From NCBI RefSeq assembly GCF_024345575.1, contig NZ_JAGQBJ010000003.1, positions 241,117 to 305,116 on the forward strand: a stretch of 64,000 nucleotides of DNA, read 5' to 3'. Position 1 is the stretch's first letter. Every line of letters starts with the position of its first letter. Shown piece by piece: positions 53,155 through 63,800 of the stretch. The translations under genes and the position numbers were made by a program. This stretch comes from Cyanobium sp. Morenito 9A2. Lineage in GTDB: Bacteria; Cyanobacteriota; Cyanobacteriia; PCC-6307; Cyanobiaceae. The notes beneath the pieces are model-generated. The model was not told the DNA's origin, made no database searches, and was given only the letters and a program-made list of their open reading frames with translations.

Positions 53155-53400
53155 ATGTCTTCCCTCCTGTGGCCTATCCGCAACCTCGCCAATGGACTGG
53201 GGCTGGCCTGGTGGGCGCGGATTCACACCCGTTCCCCCGAGGTCACCTACTGGTTCGGTCCCTACCTGCGTCGCAGCGAGTTGGAACAGGCCCTGCCCAC
53301 CTTCCTGGCGGACGTGGAGAGTGAAGGCCCCGGCTTCGTTGAGCATGAGGTGCTGCGCATCGCTCGCTCTGAGCCGCTCACGGTCGACGGGACGCCCTGA
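53155..53400 (+). CDS. DUF1816 family protein
   Basis: The 81-residue protein fits DUF1816, a family of small cyanobacterial proteins related to phycobilisome linker-associated sequences: WWARIHTRSPEVTYWFGPY, then ELEQALPTFLADVESEGPGF. The function is unknown. The start is the ATG at 53155. It lies between rlmB and gatA on the same strand. Confidence 0.85.
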   Translation: MSSLLWPIRNLANGLGLAWWARIHTRSPEVTYWFGPYLRRSELEQALPTFLADVESEGPGFVEHEVLRIARSEPLTVDGTP

Positions 53401-53433
53401 ACTAGCGTCGGCCCAGAGAAGGATTGAAGGTTG

Positions 53434-54894
53434 ATGGGGATCACGGAGTGGCGTGGCCAGCTGGAGCGGGGTGAGATCTCCGCCCGCGAACTCACGGACC
53501 ATCACCTGAACCGGATCGCCGCCATCGATCCCAGCCTGCACGCCTTCCTGACCGTGACGGCGGACCGGGCCCGTGCCGATGCCGACCGCATCGACACCAG
53601 CCGCGCCGCCGGCGAACCCTTGCCACCGCTGGCGGGCCTTCCCCTCGCCATCAAGGACAACCTCTGCACCAAAGGGGTGGTCACCACCTGCTCCAGTCGG
53701 ATGCTGGAGCACTTTGTGCCGCCCTATGAATCCACCGTCACCGAGCGGTTGTGGCAGGCGGGCGGGGTCTTGCTCGGCAAGACCAACCTCGATGAGTTCG
53801 CCATGGGCAGCTCCACCGAGACCAGCGCCTTCGGGGCCACCCGCAACCCCTGGGATCTGGAGCGGGTGCCCGGTGGCAGCTCCGGTGGCAGTGCCGCCGC
53901 CGTGGCCTCTGGGGAATCTCTGGCTGCCCTGGGCTCCGACACCGGCGGCTCGATCCGCCAACCCGCCTCCTTCTGTGGCGTGGTGGGCCTCAAGCCCACC
54001 TACGGCCGTGTCAGCCGTTGGGGGCTGGTGGCCTTCGCCAGTTCCCTCGATCAGGTGGGCCCGTTCACCACCAGCGTGGCCGACGCGGCCGAGCTGCTGC
54101 AGGTGATCGCCGGGCCTGATCCCCGCGACTCCACCTGCCTGAATGTGCCCGTGCCCGATTACCGGGCCGCCCTCGAGCAGCCCGTTGCCGGCCTGCGGGT
54201 GGGCCTGATTCGTGAATGCTTCGACCAGGAGGGCCTGGATCCCCAGGTGGCCGCTTCAGTGCTGGCGGCCGCAGATCAGCTCCAGGCCCTGGGCTGCGAG
54301 CTCGTCGATGTGAGCTGCCCCCGTTTCAACGACGGCATCGCCACTTACTACGTGATTGCCCCTTCGGAGGCCTCCGCCAACCTCGCCCGCTACGACGGGG
54401 TCAAGTACGGCCTGCGCAGTGAAGGGGAGCCCAGCCTGGCGGCGATGACCGCCCGCAGCCGCGTCGAGGGTTTTGGCGATGAGGTGCAGCGCCGCATCCT
54501 GATCGGCACCTATGCCCTCTCAGCGGGCTATGTGGACGCCTACTACAAGAAAGCCCAGCAGGTGCGCACCCTGATTCGGCGGGATTTTGATGCGGCCTTC
54601 GAGCGGGTGGATGTGCTGCTCACCCCCACCTCCCCCACCACCGCCTTCCGTGGCGGTGACCACGCCGATGACCCCCTGGCCATGTATCTGGCCGACCTGC
54701 TGACGATTCCCGCCAACCTGGCCGGTCTGCCCGCCATCAGCCTCCCCTGTGGCTTCGATGGCGGGGGTCTGCCGATTGGGGTGCAGCTGATCACGGGGGT
54801 GCTGCAGGAGGAGCGCCTTCTCCAGGTGGCCCATCACTACGAACGGGCAGCCGCCGTGATGGAGCGTCGCCCTGAGGCCCCCCTGATCCCCTGA
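53434..54894 (+). CDS. gatA: Asp-tRNA(Asn)/Glu-tRNA(Gln) amidotransferase subunit A
   Basis: The amidase subunit releases ammonia from glutamine to convert Glu-tRNA(Gln) to Gln-tRNA(Gln). The Ser-Ser-Lys triad is visible: Lys in [10 protein letters not shown] (about 74), the cis-Ser in GGSSGGSAA (about 148-156) and the nucleophile Ser in [11 protein letters not shown] (about 169-178). [20 protein letters not shown] is also invariant. I choose the ATG at 53434 (486 residues), preceded by a GAAGG site; a TTG directly before it is also in frame. gatB and gatC are not in the window. Confidence 0.97.
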   Translation: MGITEWRGQLERGEISARELTDHHLNRIAAIDPSLHAFLTVTADRARADADRIDTSRAAGEPLPPLAGLPLAIKDNLCTKGVVTTCSSRMLEHFVPPYESTVTERLWQAGGVLLGKTNLDEFAMGSSTETSAFGATRNPWDLERVPGGSSGGSAAAVASGESLAALGSDTGGSIRQPASFCGVVGLKPTYGRVSRWGLVAFASSLDQVGPFTTSVADAAELLQVIAGPDPRDSTCLNVPVPDYRAALEQPVAGLRVGLIRECFDQEGLDPQVAASVLAAADQLQALGCELVDVSCPRFNDGIATYYVIAPSEASANLARYDGVKYGLRSEGEPSLAAMTARSRVEGFGDEVQRRILIGTYALSAGYVDAYYKKAQQVRTLIRRDFDAAFERVDVLLTPTSPTTAFRGGDHADDPLAMYLADLLTIPANLAGLPAISLPCGFDGGGLPIGVQLITGVLQEERLLQVAHHYERAAAVMERRPEAPLIP

Positions 54895-54905
54895 GGGATT
54901 CAACG

Positions 54906-56441
54906 ATGCCGGCCCAGCGGCCCCCCCTGCAGCTGGTTCAGGTGGCCAGCTTCGGCGACATCGGCGACAACGTCTACCGCTCCCATCAGCCGGCCGCTGC
55001 CATGGCCCGCCAGAGCGATGTAGCCGTCTATGAGGTTCACCCCCTGGCCCGCCAGCGTGATGCCGCCGCCCTGGCCGCCGACGTGCTGGTGCTGACCATG
55101 ACCTTCGACATCGAGGCGCTGCGCCTGATCCATCAGCGCCACCTGCTCGGTAGGCCCACCGTCTGTGAGATCAACGACTACCTCCCAGATGTCCAGCCCT
55201 GGAACCCCGTGCACCGCAGCTGGGCGGATCCGCGCGCCCGGCGCTTGTTCGAGGCCCTGATGGCCCGCAGTGACGCCACCCAGGTGTCAACCCCAGCGCT
55301 GGCGCAGCGGCTGTCTGGACGAGCCGAGCGCCTGGTGGTGTTCGAGAACCAGCTGGCCGCGTTGCCCCTGCCCCGCAGCCCAGGGGCCGCGGATTCGGTG
55401 GTGGTGGGCTGGGGCGGCTCGATCGGGCATCTGGGTGACATGGAGGCCGTGGCGCCGGCCCTGTGCCGGTGGCTGCAGCGCCAGCCCCGGGCCCGGCTGG
55501 AGATCATGGGCGACCCGGCCCTGGGGGCCTTGTTCGCCGCCGCCCCGCCCGAACGCTTCCGCTTCCTTCGCGCCGGTTCCCTGCAGCACTATCTGGACTG
55601 GTTGGCGGGCCTCGACATCGGCCTGGCGCCGCTTCAGCCCACCGCGTACAACCGCTGCCGCTCCGATGTGAAGTGGCTGGAGTACGCCTCCAGGGGGGTG
55701 GTGCCGGTCCTGCAGCGACTGGATCCCTATGGGGCCGTGCGCGATGGTGTGACCGGCTTCCTGTTTGACGACGACGGGGCCATGGTGCGCCACCTGGACC
55801 TGCTCGTCGCCGATGCGGCCCTGCGGCAGCGAACCGCCACAGCGGCCTATGAGCAGGTGAGCCGGGAGCGGCGTCTCGACAACCATGTGGCGCGGCGCCT
55901 GAGCTTCTACCGCACTCTGGCGCGGGAGACCCGCCCCCTGAACGCACCAGCGCAGGCGGAGCCCCTGCTGGAGCGGCTGCGCCAGCAGGTCCGACCACCG
56001 CTTTCATCCCTGCCCGGCTGGCAGGCCGTGGGCCCTCAGCACTGGCGGATGCCACTGACCTGCCCTGCGGAGCACAATCTGGCTGCCGGAGTCGAGGCCC
56101 TTCAGGCGGGGGCGGTGGCCCAGGCTGTCCACCATTGTGCTGAGGCGGCGCGGCTCGATCCCAGCGATGCCCACGCCCACGCCCTCCTGGGCGAAGGCTT
56201 GCGGCAACTGGGCCGCTGGGAGGAAGCCCGCTCGGCCCTGGAGCGCTCCACCCAGCTGGATCCCTTGATGTCCCGGCCCCTGCGCAGCCTGGCCCGGCTG
56301 CACCACCAGGCCGCCGCCCACTACCGAGGTCTGGCAGCAGAGCGCAATCCACCCCTGCCGCCCGACGAATCCAGCCGGGCTGATCTGCTGCGGGACGAGG
56401 CCAGCTGGCGTGGTGGTTCCAGCGGCGACGACCTGGAGTAA
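54906..56441 (+). CDS. Glycosyltransferase (GT4-like) with C-terminal TPR
   Basis: This 511-residue protein starts 11 bases after gatA. The N-terminal part (about 8-335) is GT-B-like, with VVVGWGGSIGHLGDMEAVAP (about 160-180) and the later LAPLQPTAYNRCRSDVKWLEYASRGV (in part) that resembles the GT4 donor site; the canonical EX7E is replaced by KWLEYASRG. The C-terminal part (about 385-450) has two TPR-like units, AGAVAQAVHHCAEAARLDPS and LGRWEEARSALERSTQLDP. The tail is Asp/Ser-rich. It is followed 9 bases later by a TPR-OGT, and may act in the same protein-glycosylation path. Confidence 0.78.
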   Translation: MPAQRPPLQLVQVASFGDIGDNVYRSHQPAAAMARQSDVAVYEVHPLARQRDAAALAADVLVLTMTFDIEALRLIHQRHLLGRPTVCEINDYLPDVQPWNPVHRSWADPRARRLFEALMARSDATQVSTPALAQRLSGRAERLVVFENQLAALPLPRSPGAADSVVVGWGGSIGHLGDMEAVAPALCRWLQRQPRARLEIMGDPALGALFAAAPPERFRFLRAGSLQHYLDWLAGLDIGLAPLQPTAYNRCRSDVKWLEYASRGVVPVLQRLDPYGAVRDGVTGFLFDDDGAMVRHLDLLVADAALRQRTATAAYEQVSRERRLDNHVARRLSFYRTLARETRPLNAPAQAEPLLERLRQQVRPPLSSLPGWQAVGPQHWRMPLTCPAEHNLAAGVEALQAGAVAQAVHHCAEAARLDPSDAHAHALLGEGLRQLGRWEEARSALERSTQLDPLMSRPLRSLARLHHQAAAHYRGLAAERNPPLPPDESSRADLLRDEASWRGGSSGDDLE

Positions 56442-56450
56442 AACCGGTCG

Positions 56451-58505
56451 ATGGCACCGACTGAGGATCCCACTGCCCTCAGGGCGCGTTTTCGAGAGGC
56501 CCGGGAGCTGGAGAGGGCCGGCGATGGGGTGGCCGCCGAACGGGCCTACAGGGAACTGCTGGAGCTGACGCCGGGCCACGGGCCCGCCTTGCTGCAACTG
56601 GCCAATGTGCGCCAACGCCTGGGCGATCCCCATGGCGCCCTCGCTCTGCTCGACCAACTGCTGGCCAGCCAGCCGACCAACGCCCGCGCCCACTGCAACC
56701 GTGGCGTCCTCCTCCAGCTCCGGGGCGACCTGGATGGCGCCAGCTCCGCTTACCAGCGCGCCCTGGGGATCGATCGAACCATCCAGGTCGCCGCTGACAA
56801 CCTGGTGGTCCTGGCCAACCTTCTGAACCGGCGACAGCGGCACGACGAAGCGGTCGAGGTGCTCCGCTGCCGGCTGCGGCTGGGGCGCCATGACCCGGAT
56901 GTCCTCCTGAACCTGGGCGGTCTGCTGCTCTTCCTCGGGCGTTTCGAGGCCGCGCGGCGTTGCTACGAGCGGCTGATCCTTCGCCAACCTGAACACCGCC
57001 AGGCCCTCTCCGGCCTGGGCCAGGCCCTGGAAGCCCTGGGGGAACCGGAGGCGGCGATCGAGGCCCACCAACGCGCCCTGGCCCTCGACCCCGACGCCAC
57101 CGCGGAGGTGCTCCTGCTGGAGCACCTCCGCCTGTGTCTCTGCGACTGGAACGACTACCCGATGCGCATGGCGCACCTGCGCGAACGACTGGACTCCCAT
57201 GGCGACCGCGTGGGTGTGGCGCTGCTCTCACCGCTAAGGCTGCTCTGCTTTCCCCTGCCTCCAAGCCTGCAACTCCGGCTGGCCAGGCAGTGGTCGTCTC
57301 AATACAGCGCGGCGATGGCCTCGCGGAACCTGTCACCGCCGCCCGCCCGCATGGGCTTGCAGCGGATCCGCGTCGGCTACCTCTCGGCCGACTTCCGCAA
57401 CCACGCCATGGGCAACTTGATCCATGGCCTCTTCGCCCACCACGACCGTTCGCGATTTGAGGTGTACGCCTATGCCCTCGCCGATCTCGACGACGCTTAC
57501 ACCCATTCGGTGCGGCGGGGTGCGGATCACTTCATCACCCTCGCGAGCGGCGACACAGAGGCCATCGCCGAGCGGATCCGCGCCGATGGCCTCGATGTGC
57601 TGATTGATCTGATGGGGCATACCCACCACGGCCGGCCGGCGGCCCTGGCCCTGCGGCCAGCCCCGGTGCAGCTGCTGTATCTGGGGTTCCCCGGCTCGAT
57701 GGGCGCTGACTTCATCGATGGGGTGATCGCCGACCACTGGCTGATTCCCCCCGGGCGTGAGCACGGCTACGTCGAACGCGTGCTGCGCCTGCCCTGGGGG
57801 TTCGTGAGCTCGCCGCCGCCCCCTGGAGCCGAGGACGCCACGATGCACGCCCCCGATGAACCTGCCCGCGCCCCAGCACCCCTGACCCGCCGGTCCTGCG
57901 GCCTGCCGGAACGAGGTGTGGTGTACGCCTGCTTCAACCGGGCCGAGAAGATCGATCCCCCCAGCTTCGATCGCTGGCTGGACATCCTGCGCGGGGCGCC
58001 GGGTTCGGTGCTCTGGCTGGCGCTGGAGCACCCGCGGGCCCGTGGGCGGCTGCTCCAGCGGGCCGAGGCCGCAGGGGTGGATCCCACTCGGCTGGTGTTC
58101 ACTGCCAAGGTGGCCACGGCTGATTTCGCCACCCTCTGTGGGCTGGCCGATCTCTTCCTCGACACGGGGCTCTACGGCGCCGGCGCCACCGGCGTCGCGG
58201 CCCTGCAGGCGGGCCTGCCCCTGCTCACCTGCCCCGGTGATACCTTCGCTTCCCGCATGGGGGCCAGCCTCTGTGCCGCCGTGGGCCTGGAGGAGCTGAT
58301 CGCCCCGACACCCGACACTTACAAAGAGATGGCGATCGCCCTGGGGCAGCGGCCCGCGGAGCTCGCCCGGCTGCGGCGCCACCTGCTCGACCCACGCGTT
58401 CCCTTGCCCCTGTTCGACACCGCCGCCTGGGTGGGACATCTGGAAACCCTGCTGCTTCAGGTGGTAGGCGAGCAAGGCCAGGCCACTGATGCGGCCCCCA
58501 GCTGA
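56451..58505 (+). CDS. TPR-containing O-GlcNAc-transferase-like protein (GT41/SPINDLY family)
   Basis: The 684-residue protein combines about six TPR units (about 12-235; for example GDLDGASSAYQRALGIDR and FEAARRCYERLILRQPEH) with a GT41 catalytic region (about 305-675). Conserved pieces are VGYLSADFRNHAMGNLIHG (about 308-326), LIDLMGHTHHGRP, VQLLYLGFPGSMGADFIDG, CFNRAEKIDPPSFDRW and LDTGLYGAGATGVAALQAG (about 570). Such enzymes add a sugar to Ser/Thr of proteins; TPRs bind the target. In this context the giant surface protein 2.3 kb downstream is a possible target, which is inference. No signal peptide, so cytosolic. Confidence 0.9.
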   Translation: MAPTEDPTALRARFREARELERAGDGVAAERAYRELLELTPGHGPALLQLANVRQRLGDPHGALALLDQLLASQPTNARAHCNRGVLLQLRGDLDGASSAYQRALGIDRTIQVAADNLVVLANLLNRRQRHDEAVEVLRCRLRLGRHDPDVLLNLGGLLLFLGRFEAARRCYERLILRQPEHRQALSGLGQALEALGEPEAAIEAHQRALALDPDATAEVLLLEHLRLCLCDWNDYPMRMAHLRERLDSHGDRVGVALLSPLRLLCFPLPPSLQLRLARQWSSQYSAAMASRNLSPPPARMGLQRIRVGYLSADFRNHAMGNLIHGLFAHHDRSRFEVYAYALADLDDAYTHSVRRGADHFITLASGDTEAIAERIRADGLDVLIDLMGHTHHGRPAALALRPAPVQLLYLGFPGSMGADFIDGVIADHWLIPPGREHGYVERVLRLPWGFVSSPPPPGAEDATMHAPDEPARAPAPLTRRSCGLPERGVVYACFNRAEKIDPPSFDRWLDILRGAPGSVLWLALEHPRARGRLLQRAEAAGVDPTRLVFTAKVATADFATLCGLADLFLDTGLYGAGATGVAALQAGLPLLTCPGDTFASRMGASLCAAVGLEELIAPTPDTYKEMAIALGQRPAELARLRRHLLDPRVPLPLFDTAAWVGHLETLLLQVVGEQGQATDAAPS

Positions 58506-58620
58506 CACAGTGGGATCAGGTCTGTGACTTCGGCGCCCTGCCATCCACAGCCCGTGCCTTCTCAGCCACGGGCTTCTCCGCAGGCCTTCTGCAGTCCTGT
58601 CAGCGACGCCACAGACCTCC
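58506..58620. other. Spacer between OGT and the TIGR03032-GNAT gene
   Basis: This 115-base gap is the longest between genes of the surface-protein group apart from that before the giant protein. It has no clear terminator hairpin. It may hold a promoter for the TIGR03032-GNAT gene, but no -10 box is convincing. Confidence 0.35.
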
Positions 58621-60693
58621 ATGACCAAGCCCACCGGCCCCATCCCCGCCTCGCCGGGACTGGCCAACTGGCTGCAGGAGCATCAGGTGGCGCTCGCCTT
58701 CTCCACCTACCGCGCCAACAGGCTGCTGTTCCTTGGCGTGAACCAGGCGGGTGAACTGCGCCTGCACGAGCGCCTCTTCGATCGGCCCATGGGTCTTTTC
58801 GATGCCGGCGCCTCGCTGTGGATGGCGACCCGCACCCAGATCTGGCGCCTCGACAACCTGCTCGCCCCAGGCCAGATCCATGAGGGCGGTGATCGCCTCT
58901 ACGTGCCCGCCGCCGCCTTCACCACCGGCGATGTCAACGCCCACGAGATCGTGCTCACCGCAGGGGGAGAGCCGCTGTTCGTGAACACGGCTTTCAGCTG
59001 CCTGGCCAGGCTGGCCCCCGGCTGCAGCTTTGTGCCCATCTGGCAACCCCCCTTCGTCGACGCCCTGTCCGCCGATGATCGCTGCCACCTCAACGGCCTC
59101 GCCCTCCAGAACGGTGAGCCCACCTGGGCCAGCGCCTGTGGCCAGAACGGCCGCTCCGCCGGCTGGCGGGATCAACGCCATGGCGGTGGTGTGGTGGTGC
59201 ATGTGCCCAGCTGCTCGGTGGTGGCCACGGGGCTGTCGATGCCCCACTCCCCCCGCTGGCACGACGGCCGCCTCTGGCTGCTCAACTCCGGCACCGGCGA
59301 ACTGGGCTGGCTGGAGGGAGCCCGTTTCTGGCCCCTCTGCTCCCTGCCGGGCTTCGCGCGCGGCCTGGCCTTCGTGGGCCGCAGCAATGTCGTTGTGGGC
59401 CTCTCCAAGCTTCGTTCGCCCCAGTTCACAGGTCTGCCCCTGGAGGAGCGGCTCGCCCAGGAAGGCCACGCCGGCGGCTGTTGCGGCCTGCGGGTGATCG
59501 ATCTCGCCAGTGGAGAGATCCTGCACAGCCTTGATCTGCCCGAACCGATCGACGAGTTGTTCGATGTGGTGGCCCTGCCGGGGGTGCGGCAGCCCCGGGC
59601 CCTTGGACTGCAGGGGGAGGACATCAGCTGCGTGGTCAAACTCCCGGGCCACGATCCGCTGGTGACCGTGCGGCCCAAGGCCCCTAGCGGCCACCCCCAC
59701 CAGGCGGAGGCGCCGCCGCTGTTCGGCCTGCCGGAGCCCCAGAGCGCCAGCCGCTCGCCCCGGGGGTCTTCGCAGCTGCCATCCGAGCAGCCATCGGAGG
59801 AGCCGCTGCGCTATCAGCGCGTGTTTCAGCTCACCCCCACCACCCTCGTCCCCTATTCCTCCCTCACCTTCCCCTCCCTGGCGCCGGGATCCCCCGGCCT
59901 GGCGGCCCTGGCCGGCGAATTGCTGGGGGTCTCCGCCATGGCCAGCGGCACGATGGTGGGCCTGGCGATCGCTGAACGGCTCCCCAGGGGTGGATCACGC
60001 CTCTGCTCGCTGATGGTGGCGGCTGAGCACCGCCGCCGGGGCATCGGTACACGGCTGCTGAGCCACCTGCAGAGCTTCCTGGGTCAGGAAGACCTCTTGC
60101 CGCTTCAGGTGCGCTACCAGGCGTCCGCGCTCACCACCGCCGCTCTGGAGCCGATCCTGGCCCGGCTCGGTTGGAGCAGCCCCAGCGTCGATTTCGTGCT
60201 GATTCAGGCTGTCAGCGAATCGCTCGCGGCCGTTCCCTGGGCCAAGCGCTATCCCCTCAAGGACCCCCATCGGATCTTCCCCTGGGGCGAGGCCACCAGG
60301 ACTGATCTCGGCCGCGCGCGTCAGCTGGGGGTCCCAGCGGAGTTGCTGCCACCGGAGTCGATGGAGGGTCTTGAAGCCAGTGTTTGCCTGGGGCTTCGCC
60401 ACGGCGAAGAACTGGTGGGCTGGGTGATCGCCCATCGCACCGATCCGCTCAGCCTGCGCTACTCCAGCCTGTTTGTGGCCCCGGCCCACCGCCAGCGTGG
60501 CCAGGCCCCCGCCCTGCTGGCGGAGGCCTTTCGACGCCAACACGGCGCTGGGATTCCCAGGGCCCGGGCTGCGATCGACGCCAGGAACACGGCCATGCTT
60601 CGTTTTCTGCGCCGGCATCTGGGCGAACACCTGAGCGGCATCGGTGAATCCCGATGCAGCATTTTTGCGCTGCCAACAACGTCCAATGGCTAG
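58621..60693 (+). CDS. TIGR03032 (DUF4915) domain fused to two GNAT acetyltransferase domains
   Basis: This 690-residue protein has three parts. Residues about 10-350 form a beta-propeller-like TIGR03032 domain (LAFSTYRANRLLFLGVN; MGLFDAGASLWMATRTQIWR in part; CHLNGLALQNGEPTWASACG; GLSMPHSPRWHDGRLWLLNS). A Ser/Pro/Glu linker (about 360-400) follows. Then come two GNAT domains, recognised by acetyl-CoA-binding loops AAEHRRRGIGTRLL (about 467-480) and VAPAHRQRGQAPALL (about 619-633). The second loop lacks the usual final Gly pattern and may be weak. TIGR03032 is of unknown function and is often near TPR/OGT genes. The fusion suggests acetylation of a peptide or sugar linked to the surface protein. 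Confidence 0.83.
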   Translation: MTKPTGPIPASPGLANWLQEHQVALAFSTYRANRLLFLGVNQAGELRLHERLFDRPMGLFDAGASLWMATRTQIWRLDNLLAPGQIHEGGDRLYVPAAAFTTGDVNAHEIVLTAGGEPLFVNTAFSCLARLAPGCSFVPIWQPPFVDALSADDRCHLNGLALQNGEPTWASACGQNGRSAGWRDQRHGGGVVVHVPSCSVVATGLSMPHSPRWHDGRLWLLNSGTGELGWLEGARFWPLCSLPGFARGLAFVGRSNVVVGLSKLRSPQFTGLPLEERLAQEGHAGGCCGLRVIDLASGEILHSLDLPEPIDELFDVVALPGVRQPRALGLQGEDISCVVKLPGHDPLVTVRPKAPSGHPHQAEAPPLFGLPEPQSASRSPRGSSQLPSEQPSEEPLRYQRVFQLTPTTLVPYSSLTFPSLAPGSPGLAALAGELLGVSAMASGTMVGLAIAERLPRGGSRLCSLMVAAEHRRRGIGTRLLSHLQSFLGQEDLLPLQVRYQASALTTAALEPILARLGWSSPSVDFVLIQAVSESLAAVPWAKRYPLKDPHRIFPWGEATRTDLGRARQLGVPAELLPPESMEGLEASVCLGLRHGEELVGWVIAHRTDPLSLRYSSLFVAPAHRQRGQAPALLAEAFRRQHGAGIPRARAAIDARNTAMLRFLRRHLGEHLSGIGESRCSIFALPTTSNG

Positions 60694-60812
60694 CTCTTTC
60701 AGTCTTTTCTCCGTTACTTCTTGCCTGGCTCAACAGCGAAAATTGGCTGCTTGTGAAAAGGTATGAGTTGTTTCATTCAGCTCAGGCTCAAGCCAGGAGC
60801 AACGAGCGATCC

Positions 60813-63800
60813 GTGTCTCAGCTTCTCTTTCCCAGCTCCTGGCTGCTCTCCCCCCTGCCGGCCCTGGAGCAAGCCCTGGGTTCCCTTGAAGCTCGCCTGA
60901 TCGGTTGGGCCTCCAACGCCAGCGCCTACGACGCCCTGCTGCACCAGGTGTTTGGGGCTGCGGGCACAGAGGCCTCCACCTGGAGCCTGAACGCCGGCGC
61001 CCTGCGCGAGCAGCTGCTCGGCCCTGGGCTGGGGCTGGCGCTGGAGCTTCTCCCCGCCGGAGCGCTTCCGGGCCTGCGGGGCGCCTACACCGCTGCGGCC
61101 CCCGTTGGTGGCGAGCGCGTTTATCTCAATGCCGGCTGGCTGCAGAACGCCACGGCGGCGGAGATCGAGGCGGTGCTGCTGGAGGAATTGGGCCACGCCA
61201 TCGATACTCGCCTCAATGGCCGCGCCGACAGCCCGGGTGATGAGGGCGAAAGGTTCTCGGCCCTGCTGCTCGGGCAGCAACCCTCGACCGCAAGCCTCAG
61301 CGAGAACGACCAGCGGCTGATCACCGTTGCCGGCACCGCCGTGGCGGTCGAGGCCGCTGGCGACACGTCAGCGCCCCGTGGGGCCTTGAAATTTGCGCCT
61401 CGGTTCAGTACCGCCAGCGTCAATCCCTTCGGTCTTACTGATGTTGGCACCTACTCAACTCCAACTCTGGTTGACATAGACAGCGATGGTGACCTTGATG
61501 CCTTCATCGGCAACTTTTCGGGGAACACCCTCTTCTTCCGCAACAACGCCCCATTGGGTGCCACCATACCGGCTTTCTCCTCAGCCAGCAGCAACCCCTT
61601 CGGCCTCTTGGATGTAGGCTTCGGCTCCAGACCCACCTTCGCTGATATCGATGTTGACGGTGATCTCGATGCCTTCATTGGTGACAATTCCGGCAACATA
61701 GCCTTCTTCCGCAATACTGCAGCCCTGGGAGCTAGTTCACCCATATTCTCAGCGGCTATCATTAATCCCTTCGGGTTATCGGATGTGGGCGACGATGCTT
61801 TCCCCGCCTTCGCCGATATCGACAACGATGGCGATCTCGATATTTTCATCGGCAATGGTCTAGGTAACACGCTCTTCTTCCGCAACACCGCCATAGCGGG
61901 TGCCACCGTACCGATCTTCTCCTCCGTGAGCAGCAACCCCTTTGGCCTGGTGGATGTGGGATCCGCTGCCAGAGTCTCTTTTTTTGATAGTGATGCTGAC
62001 GGTGATCTCGACGCCTTCATCGGCAACCTAGACGGCAATACCTTCTTCTTTCTCAACACAGCCACAGTGGGTGCCAGTGCACCTGCCTTCTCCGCTGCAG
62101 TTACAAATCCCTTTGGCCTGGCTGATGTGGGTGACTCTGCCAGTCCCAATGTCGTTGATTTCGATGCCGATGGTGATCTTGATGCCTTCATCGGTGAGGG
62201 CTTCGGCAACACCATCTTCTTGCGCAACACAGCGCCCCTACCGGTAGCGCTGGTCGGCGCTGTCAACCCCAGCGGTTCCTACGGTCTTGGTGCCGTGATC
62301 CACCTCACCGTCGCCTTCGACGAGGCCGTACTGGTGTCTGGCGTGCCTCAGTTGCAGCTGGAAACCGGCTCCGTTGATCGCTTCGCGACCTATTCCTCAG
62401 GCTCTGGCACGACCACCCTCACCTTCACTTACACCGTTCAAGCTGGTGATACCTCCGCTGATCTCGACCAGCTCTCCGCTGCTGCCCTTTCTCTCAATGG
62501 CGGCGCGATCAAGGATGCCGCAGGTAACCATGCCATCTTGGCCCTCGCGGCTCCAGGCTCCCCCGGATCACTTGCCGCCCAAAAGGCTCTGGTCATCGAT
62601 GCCTCTGCGCCTCGCGGGGCCTTTGTGTTTGATCCTGTCTTCTCGGAGGCCTCCCTTAAACCCTTTGGATTGGCCAGTGTGGGCGGCGTGGCCAACCCAA
62701 GCCTCGTTGATATCGATCGAGACGGGGATCTTGATATGTTCATTGGTAATCTCAACGGCAATACGATTTTTTTTCGTAATACTGCTTCTCTAGGTACGTC
62801 CGCGCCTGCCTTTACGACTCCCGTCCTCAATCCCTTCGGCCTGGTGGATGTGGGTTCCTTCGCCAGCCCCAGCTTTGTTGATGTTGATCGTGATGGCGAT
62901 CTGGATGCTCTCATCGGCAACGAACCCGGTAACACTTTGTTCTTTCGCAACATCGCCGCCGCTGGTGCCTCCGCGCCCGTTTTCTCAGCTGTCGAAACAA
63001 ACCCCTTTGCGCTGGTGAGTGTGGGCTACGTTGCCAATCCCAGCTTTGTGGACATTGATGGCGATGGCGATCTCGATGCCTTTATCGGTAACTACTATGG
63101 GAATACTCTGTTCTTCCGTAACACCGCGGCGCCTGGCTCCTCCACCCTAGCTTTTTCAATCCCCTCAACCATACCCTTTGGCCTCACCAATGCGGGAGCC
63201 TACGTCAGCCCACGCCTGATCGATGTCGATGGAGATGGCGATCTCGATGCCTTCATCGGAAACTCCGACGGAAATGTTCTCTTCTTCCGCAACACCGCCA
63301 CCCTGGGTTCATCCTCGCCAGCCTTCTCTGCCGCCACCACCAACCCCTTTGGCCTCACGGCTGTAGCGGGCGGCTACGCGAACCCTTGCTTGGTGGATGT
63401 CGATGGCGATGGCGATCTTGATATCTACATCGGTGACAGCCTGGGTAACTCCACCTTCTTCCGCAACATTGCGCCAGCACCGGTTGCAGCCGTTACCTCC
63501 ACCACCATCGACGGCTCCTACGGCATCGGCAGCATCATCGAACTCACCGTGGCCTTCAACGAGGCTGTGCTCGTCACCGGTGTGCCGCAGCTGCAGTTGG
63601 AAACAGGAATGACCGATCGTTTTGCCGCATTCATCGCTGGCTCCGGCACCAAGACCCTCAGCTTTGCTTACACCGTTCAGGCGGGTGATAGTTCCGCTGA
63701 TCTCGACCAGCTCTCCGCTGATGCCCTCACGCTCAATGGCGGCACGATTAAAGACGGCTTCGGTAACAGTGCCCTTCTCACCCTCACGGCACCCGGCAGC

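Noticed and set aside
61451..62266. Minus-strand frame encoding a basic repetitive protein with recurring LRKKxVLP and PMKASRSPS phrases.
   Set aside because: It is the mirror of the calcium-loop repeats on the plus strand; its repeats simply reflect the 171-base coding period.
61422..63480. Regular spacing of similar sequence that could be taken for a CRISPR or satellite array.
   Set aside because: The period is 171 bases, the similarity is at protein level and the plus-strand frame is open throughout, so it is a coding repeat.
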